In this document: piece after piece, positions 1-6,509 of the stretch
Numbering within the stretch: the first letter of the stretch is position 1
Layout of the letters: each line of letters begins with the position of its first letter
Assembly (NCBI GenBank): GCA_946478975.1
Contig: CAMLEO010000125.1
Location: 1-18,356, forward strand
Direction: 5' to 3'
Length of the DNA stretch: 18,356 nt
Source: an uncultured Steroidobacter sp.
GTDB lineage: Bacteria > Pseudomonadota > Gammaproteobacteria > Steroidobacterales > Steroidobacteraceae
The notes under the pieces: model-generated
What the model was told of the DNA's origin: nothing
Seen by the model: only the letters and a program-made list of their open reading frames with translations
Databases searched by the model: none
Made by a program: the position numbers and the translations under genes

Positions 1-314
1 TGCAGATCGGCCAGGTTCTTCTCGACTACTGCATACGCCTCGTGATCGACGGTGCGCGCCAGCTCGGCCGCCGCCACCTCGGTGCGCAGGCGCTCGTTTT
101 CTTTTTCCAGCGTCTCGATCTTCGCCGCCGTTTCGCGGCGCCGCTGGATCTCGGCGAATTTGCTGTAGCCGCCCTCGAACCGGCCCCACTCGTACATCAG
201 GTACAGCGCGACGATGCCGCCCAGGATCGCCCCGATCAGCAACGCCCGGCGCCGCCAGCTCGATTGCTGGCGGACAATGAAGGCGCCGGTGCGAAGGGGG
301 GAGAACTCAGCCAT
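1..314 (-). CDS. DUF6776-like membrane-anchored coiled-coil protein (3' end outside window)
   Basis: Only the first 104 codons are present; the gene runs off the left edge. The product has a basic N-terminus, one predicted membrane helix at about residues 24-41, and then a charged segment (about 50-104) rich in E, K, R, A and L with heptad-like spacing, suggesting a periplasmic coiled coil. The pattern R-x-V-D-x-E-A-Y followed by L-x-x-L-Q near the window edge resembles what I recall of DUF6776 proteins of gammaproteobacteria. Those have no firm function and often sit near bactofilin and erpA genes, which would lie outside this window. The start is the ATG at 314. An AGGA lies directly against it, which is closer than usual, so the start is not certain. 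The gene diverges from hemJ. Family assignment is by memory of the pattern and is tentative; the open frame itself is convincing. Confidence 0.6.
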   Translation of the reverse strand, partial: MAEFSPLRTGAFIVRQQSSWRRRALLIGAILGGIVALYLMYEWGRFEGGYSKFAEIQRRRETAAKIETLEKENERLRTEVAAAELARTVDHEAYAVVEKNLADL

Positions 315-450
315 TCCTGAACATCTGTAGGGCGGGCGCGGAACCGTGTACGAATTTAACGGAAGCTGGTGAAATTAGAGCACAGGCGCCGGGCCGCGAT
401 TGAGAAACGCCGCAAAGAATCCGGCATGGCAGGTGTCGTCGTACGACTCG

Positions 451-459
451 AAGAGGGGA
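451..459 (+). promoter_or_regulatory. Ribosome binding site of hemJ
   Basis: The purine run AAGAGGGGA ends three bases before the ATG at 463. It decides the start: the open frame continues upstream to an ATG at 400, but that extension encodes a hydrophilic stretch not typical of HemJ and has no comparable site. Confidence 0.6.
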
Positions 460-462
460 TGC

Positions 463-879
463 ATGCTCTGGCTCAAGGCTTTTCACATTGTCGGCGTGGT
501 CACGTGGTTCGCGGGCCTGTTCTATCTGCCCCGGCTGTTCGTGTATCACGCGTCGGCGACGGACGCGCCCGGCATCGAGCGCTTCAAGATCATGGAGCGG
601 CGGCTGTTTGGGATGATGTCGATGGGTGCGGTGCTGACGTTCATTTTCGGGATCACCACGCTGCACATGGTGCCGGCATTCCTGCAGACCGGCTGGATGC
701 ACGCCAAGCTCGCGCTGGTCGTGGGCCTGGTCGGCTATCACCTCTGGTGCCGGCGCCTGATGATGGATTTCCGGCACGACCGCAACCGGCACTCCGAGCG
801 CTGGTATCGCCTGTTCAACGAAGTGCCGACCGTGTTCCTGATCGGCATCGTGATCCTGGTGGTCGTGAAGCCGTTCTGA
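463..879 (+). CDS. hemJ: Protoporphyrinogen IX oxidase HemJ
   Basis: A 138-residue protein with four predicted membrane helices (about 3-22, 50-70, 82-97 and 121-136). HemJ oxidises protoporphyrinogen IX to protoporphyrin IX, the penultimate step of haem synthesis, in the cytoplasmic membrane. Family features visible are the opening MLWLKAFHIVGVVTWFAGLF with His8, the LPRLFVYH stretch (22-29), the HAKL motif at about 80-83, the second-helix F-G-I-T/I region, and a C-terminus ending VVVKPF. Length is normal for HemJ (about 140 residues). The start at 463 follows a strong Shine-Dalgarno run and gives the usual HemJ N-terminus. The gene stands alone on this strand, diverging from the DUF6776-like gene and converging on rppH with a 10-base gap. 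The UPF0093/CopD superfamily also contains copper proteins, but the sequence fits HemJ much better. Confidence 0.88.
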   Translation: MLWLKAFHIVGVVTWFAGLFYLPRLFVYHASATDAPGIERFKIMERRLFGMMSMGAVLTFIFGITTLHMVPAFLQTGWMHAKLALVVGLVGYHLWCRRLMMDFRHDRNRHSERWYRLFNEVPTVFLIGIVILVVVKPF

Positions 880-889
880 GGCCGACCGA

Positions 890-1462
890 TCAAGGCTGAG
901 TGGGGGGATTCTGGCGCCGTTGCGCCAGGCCCCGAAGATACTTCTCCTGCTCGGACCATTCAGGCAAGGCCGGCGGATCCGCCGGGAAGGCGGTGCGCGC
1001 GAGCTCATCGAGCGCTCGCGCATACACGGCCCGTTTGAAATAGATGACCTCGCGCACCGGGGTCCAGTAGTCGACCCAGCGCCAGCGCTCGAATTCCGGC
1101 TCGCCGGTCGACTCCAGGTCGAAGCGGTCTTCGGATCCGACCAGATGCAGCAGGAACCAGCGCTGTTTCTGGCCGATGCAGGGCGGATGGCTGTTCTTGC
1201 GGACGTATTGCTTGGGCAGGCGATAGCGCAGCCAGTTGCGGGTGCCCGCGATCAGCTTCACGTCCTGGGGATCGAGCCCGACCTCCTCCTTGAGCTCGCG
1301 GTACAGCGCCTCTTCGGGGGTTTCGCGCTGCTGGACGCCGCCTTGGGGGAATTGCCAGCCGCGGCCGCCGGTACGGCCGCCGAGGAAGACCTGGCGATCC
1401 TCGCGCATCAAGACGATTCCGACGTTGGCGCGAAAGCCATCAGCATCGATGAAATCGTTCAT
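890..1462 (-). CDS. rppH: RNA pyrophosphohydrolase RppH (Nudix hydrolase)
   Basis: A protein of about 190 residues that removes pyrophosphate from the 5' triphosphate of mRNAs, exposing them to RNase E decay. The complete Nudix box G-x5-E-x7-R-E-L-x-E-E-x-G-L is present (GGVQQRETPEEALYRELKEE followed by VGL). The N-terminal DADGFRANVGIVL and the central W-L-R-Y-R-L-P-K and G-Q-K-Q-R-W-F segments are typical of RppH. I chose the ATG at 1462 because the protein then begins MNDFIDADGFR, close to the usual MIDxxGFR start. A TTG at 1501 behind a G-rich run would add 13 residues unlike the family. It lies 60 bases downstream of the ferric transporter gene fbpC on the same strand, so it may be read through from that operon. 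The pairing is unusual. It converges with hemJ. Confidence 0.92.
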   Translation of the reverse strand: MNDFIDADGFRANVGIVLMREDRQVFLGGRTGGRGWQFPQGGVQQRETPEEALYRELKEEVGLDPQDVKLIAGTRNWLRYRLPKQYVRKNSHPPCIGQKQRWFLLHLVGSEDRFDLESTGEPEFERWRWVDYWTPVREVIYFKRAVYARALDELARTAFPADPPALPEWSEQEKYLRGLAQRRQNPPTQP

Positions 1463-1522
1463 GGAACTGTTGGAAATCGGGTTGACCCGATTGTTCCACA
1501 AGCCCCCGCCCCGCGCGAGCTG

Positions 1523-2563
1523 TCAGTCGCGGGCGAATGCGATCACATGATCGGGCTCGATGCGGATGCCGATGCGCTCGCCAACCGCGTGGTCGTGATG
1601 ACTCGGCACCAGCGACAATAGTTGAACTCCGCTCGCGAGCCGCAACGTATACAGGAATTCGGCCCCACGAAATGCGCGCTGACAGACTTCGGCGCGCAAC
1701 GAGCTCGCATCGTCGTGAATCACGTCGTCGGGTCGCAACAGCAGATCGACGCGACTGCCGGTCTGCCATTCACCGCTGCCATTCGCACGCATCACGCCGA
1801 GCTCGGTGCGCACCGAGCCCGCGGCAACCACTTCGCCCGGAAGGAACACACCCTGGCCGATGAAGTCCGCGACGAAGCGCGTTGCCGGCCGGTGATACAA
1901 CTGATACGGCGAGTCCCACTGCTCCAGCTGCCCGTCTTTCATCACGCCGACCAGGTCGGCGACGGCGAATGCTTCCTGCTGATCGTGAGTCACCAGCAGC
2001 GCAGTGGTATTCAACTTCTTCAACACGCTGCGCACTTCCAAACCGAGCCGCTCGCGTAATTCTACGTCGAGGCTGGAGAACGGCTCGTCGAGCAGCACGA
2101 TTTCCGGCTCCGGTGCCAACGCACGCGCTAACGCGACTCGCTGCTGCTGACCGCCGGACAGTTGATGCGGGAACTGATTGCGATACTCGGCGAGTCCGAC
2201 CGTTTCCAGAATCTCTTCCGCGCGACGCGAACGTTTGCTGCGATCCATGCGATGCAGGCCGAACGCGACGTTATCGAGCACGGTGAGGTGCGGGAACAAC
2301 GCGTAGTCCTGAAACACCATGCCGATCTGACGCGTCTCGGGCGCAGCGTGGAAATCGGGCGACGCGAGCACACGACCGTGCGCGCGAATCACACCTGCAT
2401 CGACAGGTTCGAAACCGGCGATACAACGCAGCGCCGTCGTCTTGCCGCAGCCACTCGGGCCAAGCAGGCAGCCAATCGATCCTTTCGCCAGACGCATCGA
2501 CAGGCCATTCACCGCCGAGCGCTCGCCGAAACGTCGAACTACGTTTTCAAGCTCAAGCCACAT
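1523..2563 (-). CDS. fbpC: Ferric iron ABC transporter ATP-binding protein (FbpC-like)
   Basis: A 346-residue ATPase of the CUT1/Fbp type that powers iron import on the cytoplasmic face of the permease. All nucleotide-binding motifs are intact: Walker A GPSGCGKT (35-42), Q-loop VFQDYALFPH (Q85), signature LSGGQQQRVALARAL (135 onward), Walker B IVLLDE (155-160), D-loop SSLD, and switch histidine H193 in LLVTHDQ. A C-terminal TOBE-like regulatory region follows (about 245-346), as in FbpC and PotA relatives. The ATG at 2563 begins MWLELENVVRRFG, the normal N-terminus for the family; an upstream extension to 2620 lies inside the permease gene and is not used here. It overlaps the end of fbpB by 11 bases, implying translational coupling. 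Iron specificity is inferred from the binding protein and permease encoded upstream. Confidence 0.9.
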   Translation of the reverse strand: MWLELENVVRRFGERSAVNGLSMRLAKGSIGCLLGPSGCGKTTALRCIAGFEPVDAGVIRAHGRVLASPDFHAAPETRQIGMVFQDYALFPHLTVLDNVAFGLHRMDRSKRSRRAEEILETVGLAEYRNQFPHQLSGGQQQRVALARALAPEPEIVLLDEPFSSLDVELRERLGLEVRSVLKKLNTTALLVTHDQQEAFAVADLVGVMKDGQLEQWDSPYQLYHRPATRFVADFIGQGVFLPGEVVAAGSVRTELGVMRANGSGEWQTGSRVDLLLRPDDVIHDDASSLRAEVCQRAFRGAEFLYTLRLASGVQLLSLVPSHHDHAVGERIGIRIEPDHVIAFARD

Positions 2564-4202
2564 GCGCGCCTCGACGAGTGAGCATGGCGGCCGGCACCAG
2601 CCCGACGAGCACGATGGCAACAGCCGGCAGCGCCGCCCGCTCCCACTCGCCTTCCGAAGTCATTTCCCAAACGCGCACCGCGAGCGTGTCCCAGCCCGGC
2701 GGACGTGTGATCAGCGTGATCGGCATTTCTTTCATCACATCGACGAGCACCAGCGTGGCTGCGGTCGCCAGGCTCGTGCGCAGCAAAGGCACGTGAACTT
2801 TACGAAGCAGCTGTGTGCCGACGACGCCCAGACTCGCGGACGCTTCATCGATGCTGCGAGTGATCCGCTGCAATCCGCTCTCGACGGGATTGAAACCAAC
2901 GGTCAGAAAGCGCGCGAGATACGCGATCAGCACCGCGATCAACGTGCCTTGAAGAAACAAGACTGGCGCCGAGGCGCCAAACCAGCCGCGCAACAAGCCT
3001 TGCAGATAGTTGTTGAACAACACCAGCGGCACAGCGATGCCGACGGCCAACACAGTTCCGGGCACCGCGTAGCCCAACGTGGCAAGGCGCACGAGCGTTC
3101 GCATCGATGCCGTCGGCCGACGACGTTCCAGGTACGCGAGCAGCAATCCAGCCGCAACGATCACCACCACTGCGCTGCCGGCCAACACCAGGCTCCGCGC
3201 AATGAATCCCCAGTAACGACTGTCGATGTCACTGGCGTTCTTGATCGACCAGACCAGCAACTGGAGCAGCGGCAAAACAAACGACAGCGCCAGTACCAAA
3301 GCGGCGGCGGCGAATGCCACCCAGCGCATCGTGGAGCCGAGTGGCAGCCGCGCCGCTTCGCGACTCAGATCGCGAGCGCTGACGAAACGCGCACCGGCCC
3401 GCGAGGCGCGTTCGAGTGCGAAGGCTGCAATCACGAACACGAGCAATACGCCGGCCAGCTCCAGTGCCGCGTTCACGGAGAACATGCCGAACCAGGCGCG
3501 ATAAATCGCGGTGGTGAAAGTGTTGTAGTTGAACACCGAGACGGCGCCGAAATCGGCCAATGTTTCCATGCAGACGAGCGCGACACCGGCGGCGATCCAA
3601 GGACGCGCCATCGGCAACGCCACCTTCCACATCGCCGCCGCACGACCGATCCCCAATGTTTGCGCGGCTTCGAGCGCTCGTCGGCCTTGAGTCAGGAATG
3701 CTGTGCGCGCGAGCAAATAAACATACGGATACAACGCGAGCGTCAGCACGAAAATCACACCGCCGGTGGAGCGAATGCGTGGCACCCAATCCGACGAGCC
3801 GGTCAGAGCGCGCAGCCACGTTTGCAGCGGACCGGAAAAGTCGAGAAATCCGACGGCGACGAACGCGAGCACGTACGTCGGAATGGCCAGCGGCAGCAGC
3901 AACGCCCAATCGAAAAATCGCCGGCCCGGAAATTCACAAATCGATGTCAGCCACGCGAGCGCCGTGCCAAGCACGCCGCTCAACAGCGCAACGCCGAACA
4001 GCAGCTTGATGGTATTGATGGTGACTTCGGGCAACACATAGCGCGCCAGGTGCGCCCAGACTTCGGTCTCAGGAGAGATCGTCGCGTGAACAATCACAAC
4101 CAGCGGCACGAGCGCGGGCAGGCACAGCAACGCGCCGAGCACCACGCTCAGCGGGTCGCGCCAACCGCGCCGCGGCTCCGGCTGCATGACGTTCGCGCTC
4201 AT
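2553..4202 (-). CDS. fbpB: Ferric iron ABC transporter permease, fused two-domain FbpB type
   Basis: A 549-residue membrane protein carrying two permease domains in one chain, as FbpB/HitB proteins do, with about 12 predicted helices (the first at about 20-40). Each half has its own EAA coupling loop for the ATPase: EAAQTLGIGRAAAMWKVALP at about 178-197, and a second, E-A-S-A-S-L-G with K-V-H-V-P, at about 453-472. The conserved segments T-L-A-D-F-G-A-V-S-V-F (about 214-224), typical of iron(III) permeases, and M-K-E-M-P-I-T-L-I (about 490-498) are also present. It starts only five bases after the stop of fbpA and overlaps fbpC, so the three genes form one operon. The ATG at 4202 is used; an internal ATG five codons on is possible. 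The duplicated architecture and length match the family. Confidence 0.9.
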   Translation of the reverse strand: MSANVMQPEPRRGWRDPLSVVLGALLCLPALVPLVVIVHATISPETEVWAHLARYVLPEVTINTIKLLFGVALLSGVLGTALAWLTSICEFPGRRFFDWALLLPLAIPTYVLAFVAVGFLDFSGPLQTWLRALTGSSDWVPRIRSTGGVIFVLTLALYPYVYLLARTAFLTQGRRALEAAQTLGIGRAAAMWKVALPMARPWIAAGVALVCMETLADFGAVSVFNYNTFTTAIYRAWFGMFSVNAALELAGVLLVFVIAAFALERASRAGARFVSARDLSREAARLPLGSTMRWVAFAAAALVLALSFVLPLLQLLVWSIKNASDIDSRYWGFIARSLVLAGSAVVVIVAAGLLLAYLERRRPTASMRTLVRLATLGYAVPGTVLAVGIAVPLVLFNNYLQGLLRGWFGASAPVLFLQGTLIAVLIAYLARFLTVGFNPVESGLQRITRSIDEASASLGVVGTQLLRKVHVPLLRTSLATAATLVLVDVMKEMPITLITRPPGWDTLAVRVWEMTSEGEWERAALPAVAIVLVGLVPAAMLTRRGAHVA

Positions 4203-4207
4203 GACAT

Positions 4208-5218
4208 CTATCGATAACCGACGCGATCCATGAGCTTGACGGCGGTGGCCTGCAACGCGCCGGCTTGCGCGACGTTCATCGGGCTTTGTTTGAAGTCACC
4301 CCACGCGAGCACGAGCGGATCGGCCTTCACCGCCGGACTGGCCGGATATTCCAAATTCAAACCGGCGAACAACGCCTGGGCTTCGGGCTGCGACAACCAT
4401 TCGAGAAACTTTTTGGCTTCGGCGGCGTGCGGAGCATGCGCCGTTACGCCCGCTCCCGAAATGTTCACGTGCACGCCCTTGCCCGCCTGGTCGGCCCAAA
4501 ATAGCTTCACCGGCAGATCGGGTTTCTCGCGAATCAATCGGCCGTAGTAATACGTGTTCACCAGACCCACGTCGCATTGCCCGGCGGCGATCGCCTGCAT
4601 CAGCAACGTATCGTTGGAGAACGGCTCGGTCGCGAGGTTCGCGACCCAGCCGCGCACGATTTCTTCGGCCTTCGCTTCGCCGTGCTCGGCGATCAGCATC
4701 GCGACCAGCGACTGGTTATAAACTTTCTTCGACGTGCGCAGGCACAGCTTGCCTTTCCAACGCGGGCTGGCGAGCGACTCGTAATCGCTGAGCTCTTCAG
4801 GCTTCACGCGCTCGGTGCTGTAAACCATCGTGCGCGCACGAATGGAAAAACCGAACCAGCGGTTGCCTGGATCGCGCAGGCTCTCCGGAATGTTCGCCTT
4901 CAGCACCTCGGAGTCGACCACCTGAAACAAACCCAGGTCGGCCGCATGCCACAGCTCGCCGGCGTCGACGGTCATCAGAATGTCCGCCTGCGAATTCGCG
5001 CCTTCCGCATTCAAGCGCTCGATCAGCGGCCCGGCGTCGTCGGTCACGAAGCGAATCTTCTGGCCGGTCTCGGCGGTGTATCGATCGAAGATGGGCTTGA
5101 TCAGCTGCTCGATGCGGGCCGAGTACACCACCAGCTCGGAGGATTGCTGGCCGCAGCCAGCGAGCCCCACTACCAGCAGCAACGCGCCCCACACGGGCGC
5201 CAACAGGCGTACGGACAT
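4208..5218 (-). CDS. fbpA: Ferric iron ABC transporter substrate-binding lipoprotein (FbpA/FutA-like)
   Basis: A 336-residue extracytoplasmic binding protein of the transferrin-like Fe(III) family that hands ferric iron to FbpB-FbpC. The N-terminus is a lipoprotein signal: a hydrophobic run ending in the lipobox LAGC with Cys22, so the mature protein should be lipid-anchored rather than free in the periplasm. Family features include VVYSAR near the mature start, the D-I-L-M-T-V-D-A-G-E-L segment, the Y-S-T-E-R-V region, and NTYYYGRL, whose adjacent tyrosines are the usual iron ligands. The ATG at 5218 is chosen because GAGG sits six bases upstream. The frame opens at 5251, but that ATG has no ribosome site and falls within the Fur-like palindrome. 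It is first in the operon with fbpB and fbpC, behind a promoter with a Fur-type operator. Substrate is inferred from family and operator. Confidence 0.88.
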   Translation of the reverse strand: MSVRLLAPVWGALLLVVGLAGCGQQSSELVVYSARIEQLIKPIFDRYTAETGQKIRFVTDDAGPLIERLNAEGANSQADILMTVDAGELWHAADLGLFQVVDSEVLKANIPESLRDPGNRWFGFSIRARTMVYSTERVKPEELSDYESLASPRWKGKLCLRTSKKVYNQSLVAMLIAEHGEAKAEEIVRGWVANLATEPFSNDTLLMQAIAAGQCDVGLVNTYYYGRLIREKPDLPVKLFWADQAGKGVHVNISGAGVTAHAPHAAEAKKFLEWLSQPEAQALFAGLNLEYPASPAVKADPLVLAWGDFKQSPMNVAQAGALQATAVKLMDRVGYR

Positions 5219-5233
5219 GACGATCCTCAAACC

Positions 5234-5252
5234 AATGCGAATGAATCGCATT
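5234..5252 (-). promoter_or_regulatory. Candidate Fur box in front of the ferric transporter operon
   Basis: A perfect interrupted palindrome of 7 bp arms with a 5-base centre, AATGCGATTCATTCGCATT read on the minus strand. Against the extended 7-1-7 Fur model (AATGATAATNATTATCATT), 14 of the 18 fixed positions agree on the plus-strand reading (13 on the minus-strand reading). The mismatches common to both are the inner base pairs of each arm. It lies 15 bases upstream of the fbpA ATG and overlaps the -10 of the predicted promoter, an ideal place for repression by iron-loaded Fur. The palindrome is seen directly; binding by Fur is inferred from context and similarity. Confidence 0.62.
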
Positions 5253-5278
5253 TGATCACATTTGAAGAGATCTGTCAG
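5250..5278 (-). promoter_or_regulatory. Candidate sigma-70 promoter of fbpABC
   Basis: On the minus strand a -35 CTGACA (5278-5273, five of six consensus bases) and a -10 TCAAAT (5255-5250, four of six) are separated by exactly 17 bases. The -10 runs into the Fur-like palindrome, so operator and promoter overlap. The leader to the fbpA ATG would be short, roughly 25 bases. Confidence 0.45.
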
Positions 5279-5346
5279 AGAGAGCCGCCGTGAAATCTTC
5301 GTAAGCGTATTTTTTTGGTCGAAAGCGGCCGAGACCCTTTCGACAC

Positions 5347-5376
5347 GCCTGGTAAAAGGCGTGACTTTTGCCAGGC
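5347..5376 (-). terminator. Hairpin after the GGDEF gene, possible terminator
   Basis: An inverted repeat with 11-base arms (GCCTGGTAAAA and TTTTGCCAGGC, one G-T mismatch) and an 8-base loop begins at the stop codon of the diguanylate cyclase gene and sits before the fbpA promoter. There is no U-run after the stem on either strand, so it is not a canonical intrinsic terminator; it may protect an mRNA end or help termination. Confidence 0.35.
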
Positions 5377-6476
5377 TAGCCTGACTGCGCTAATTCGACT
5401 CGGTTGCGCCCCAGCTGTTTGGCTCGATAGAGCGCCGCGTCCGCGTCCGAGAGCAACCGCTCGGCGGCGGCTTTGAGGTCGGCTTCCTCACGCGACAACA
5501 TGATGCCCGCGACGCCGATCGAGACGGTCATGTTGAGCGTGGCACCGGAGGGAATTGCCAGCGGCGTCTCGGCGACGGCAATTCGAATGCGCTCGGCCAG
5601 CACCGCGGCCTGCTCGGACGAAATGCCGGGCGCCAGCACGACGAATTCGTCGCCGCCAAATCGAGCGGCCGCATCGCTGCCGCGGATGTGCGCGTCGACT
5701 CGCTGAGCCGCCTCGCGTAACGCCATATCGCCGACCAGGTGGCCGTGTTGATCGTTGATCTGCTTGAACCGGTCCAGGTCGATGACCAGGCAGGTCAGAT
5801 TCGTTCCCTGCCGCTGTGCCCGCGCCAGCTCTTCCTTCAAGCGCGCGTTCAAATAACGCCGGTTGTGCCAGCCAGTGAGGAAGTCGGTGAGCCCGCTGCG
5901 CACGAGCCGCGCGCGGTTGATCGTGTTCTCAATTGCGAACGACGCAATCACGCCGAGGTGCGCGAGGAAGTCGGTCGCCAGATGCCGGGTGAAACGTTTC
6001 TCATCGACGCTGCCAAAATTCAGGCTGCCCTGCAGCCGATCCTGACGTCGCAACGGAATCAGCGCCGCGCTCTTCAATCCCGTCACGCCAGGAAACAACA
6101 ACTGGTGGTCGCAGCCCATGTACGGCCCGAGCCAGGGTCGATGAAACGAATTGAACTGCGGCGCCATGCCGGCGAGGCTGTCGGTGAACAACACTTGCGG
6201 GAAGTCCTCGGCGCTCACCTGGTCTGCGATCAGCAGATGGCGGATTTCATGCTGAGGATCGAGCAGCAGCAGCGTCACCGATTCGAGCCCGTACGAGGTT
6301 TTCAGGCCCTTGCAGATGGTGTCGAACAGCTGGGCCATGTTCTCGGCCTTCAGCAGTTCGAACTCGCGCTCCTGGCTCCGGCGCAGCAGCTTTTCGTTGT
6401 TGCTGGCTTCTTCCATGAGCGCAGCGATGCGCCCGCGCAATTCGCGGATCTCGCCTTGGAGATCCTTGGCAGACAT
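5376..6476 (-). CDS. Cytoplasmic diguanylate cyclase with N-terminal DUF484/GAF-like sensor
   Basis: A 366-residue protein predicted to make cyclic di-GMP from two GTP. Residues about 1-45 form a charged helical lead with likely coiled coil. Residues about 45-185 resemble the GAF-like DUF484 domain (L-F-D-T-I-C-K-G-L near its start, A-A-L-I-P-L-R near 137-143). Residues about 195-362 are a GGDEF domain. The catalytic GGDEF signature is intact at 274-278, with the metal/substrate segment D-L-D-R-F-K-Q-I-N-D before it. The inhibitory I-site RxxD (RGSD, 265-268) has the standard five-residue spacing, so product inhibition is expected. The usual T-D-x-L-T-G-L-x-N-R-R entry motif reads T-D-F-L-T-G-W-H-N-R-R here. 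No membrane helix or signal peptide is seen. It starts 33 bases after tyrA on the same strand and may be cotranscribed with it. The signal sensed by the N-terminal domain cannot be told from sequence. Confidence 0.88.
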   Translation of the reverse strand: MSAKDLQGEIRELRGRIAALMEEASNNEKLLRRSQEREFELLKAENMAQLFDTICKGLKTSYGLESVTLLLLDPQHEIRHLLIADQVSAEDFPQVLFTDSLAGMAPQFNSFHRPWLGPYMGCDHQLLFPGVTGLKSAALIPLRRQDRLQGSLNFGSVDEKRFTRHLATDFLAHLGVIASFAIENTINRARLVRSGLTDFLTGWHNRRYLNARLKEELARAQRQGTNLTCLVIDLDRFKQINDQHGHLVGDMALREAAQRVDAHIRGSDAAARFGGDEFVVLAPGISSEQAAVLAERIRIAVAETPLAIPSGATLNMTVSIGVAGIMLSREEADLKAAAERLLSDADAALYRAKQLGRNRVELAQSG

Positions 6477-6509
6477 GACCGTACCCTACCTCGATCGCTC
6501 GTTTCCGGC

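Noticed and set aside
1463..1501. TTG start giving RppH 13 extra residues
   Set aside because: A G-rich run precedes it, but the family begins at the DADGFRANVG block, which the ATG at 1462 serves. It remains a possible alternative.
2442..4217. A 591-codon open frame on the plus strand antisense to fbpB
   Set aside because: The translation is rich in R, Q, H and E with no domain pattern, as expected for the complement of a membrane-protein gene in GC-rich DNA. The minus-strand product has clear permease motifs.
5306..5338. T-run followed by a CGAAAG/CTTTCG hairpin as an intrinsic terminator
   Set aside because: The T-run lies on the wrong side of the stem for either strand that needs termination here.
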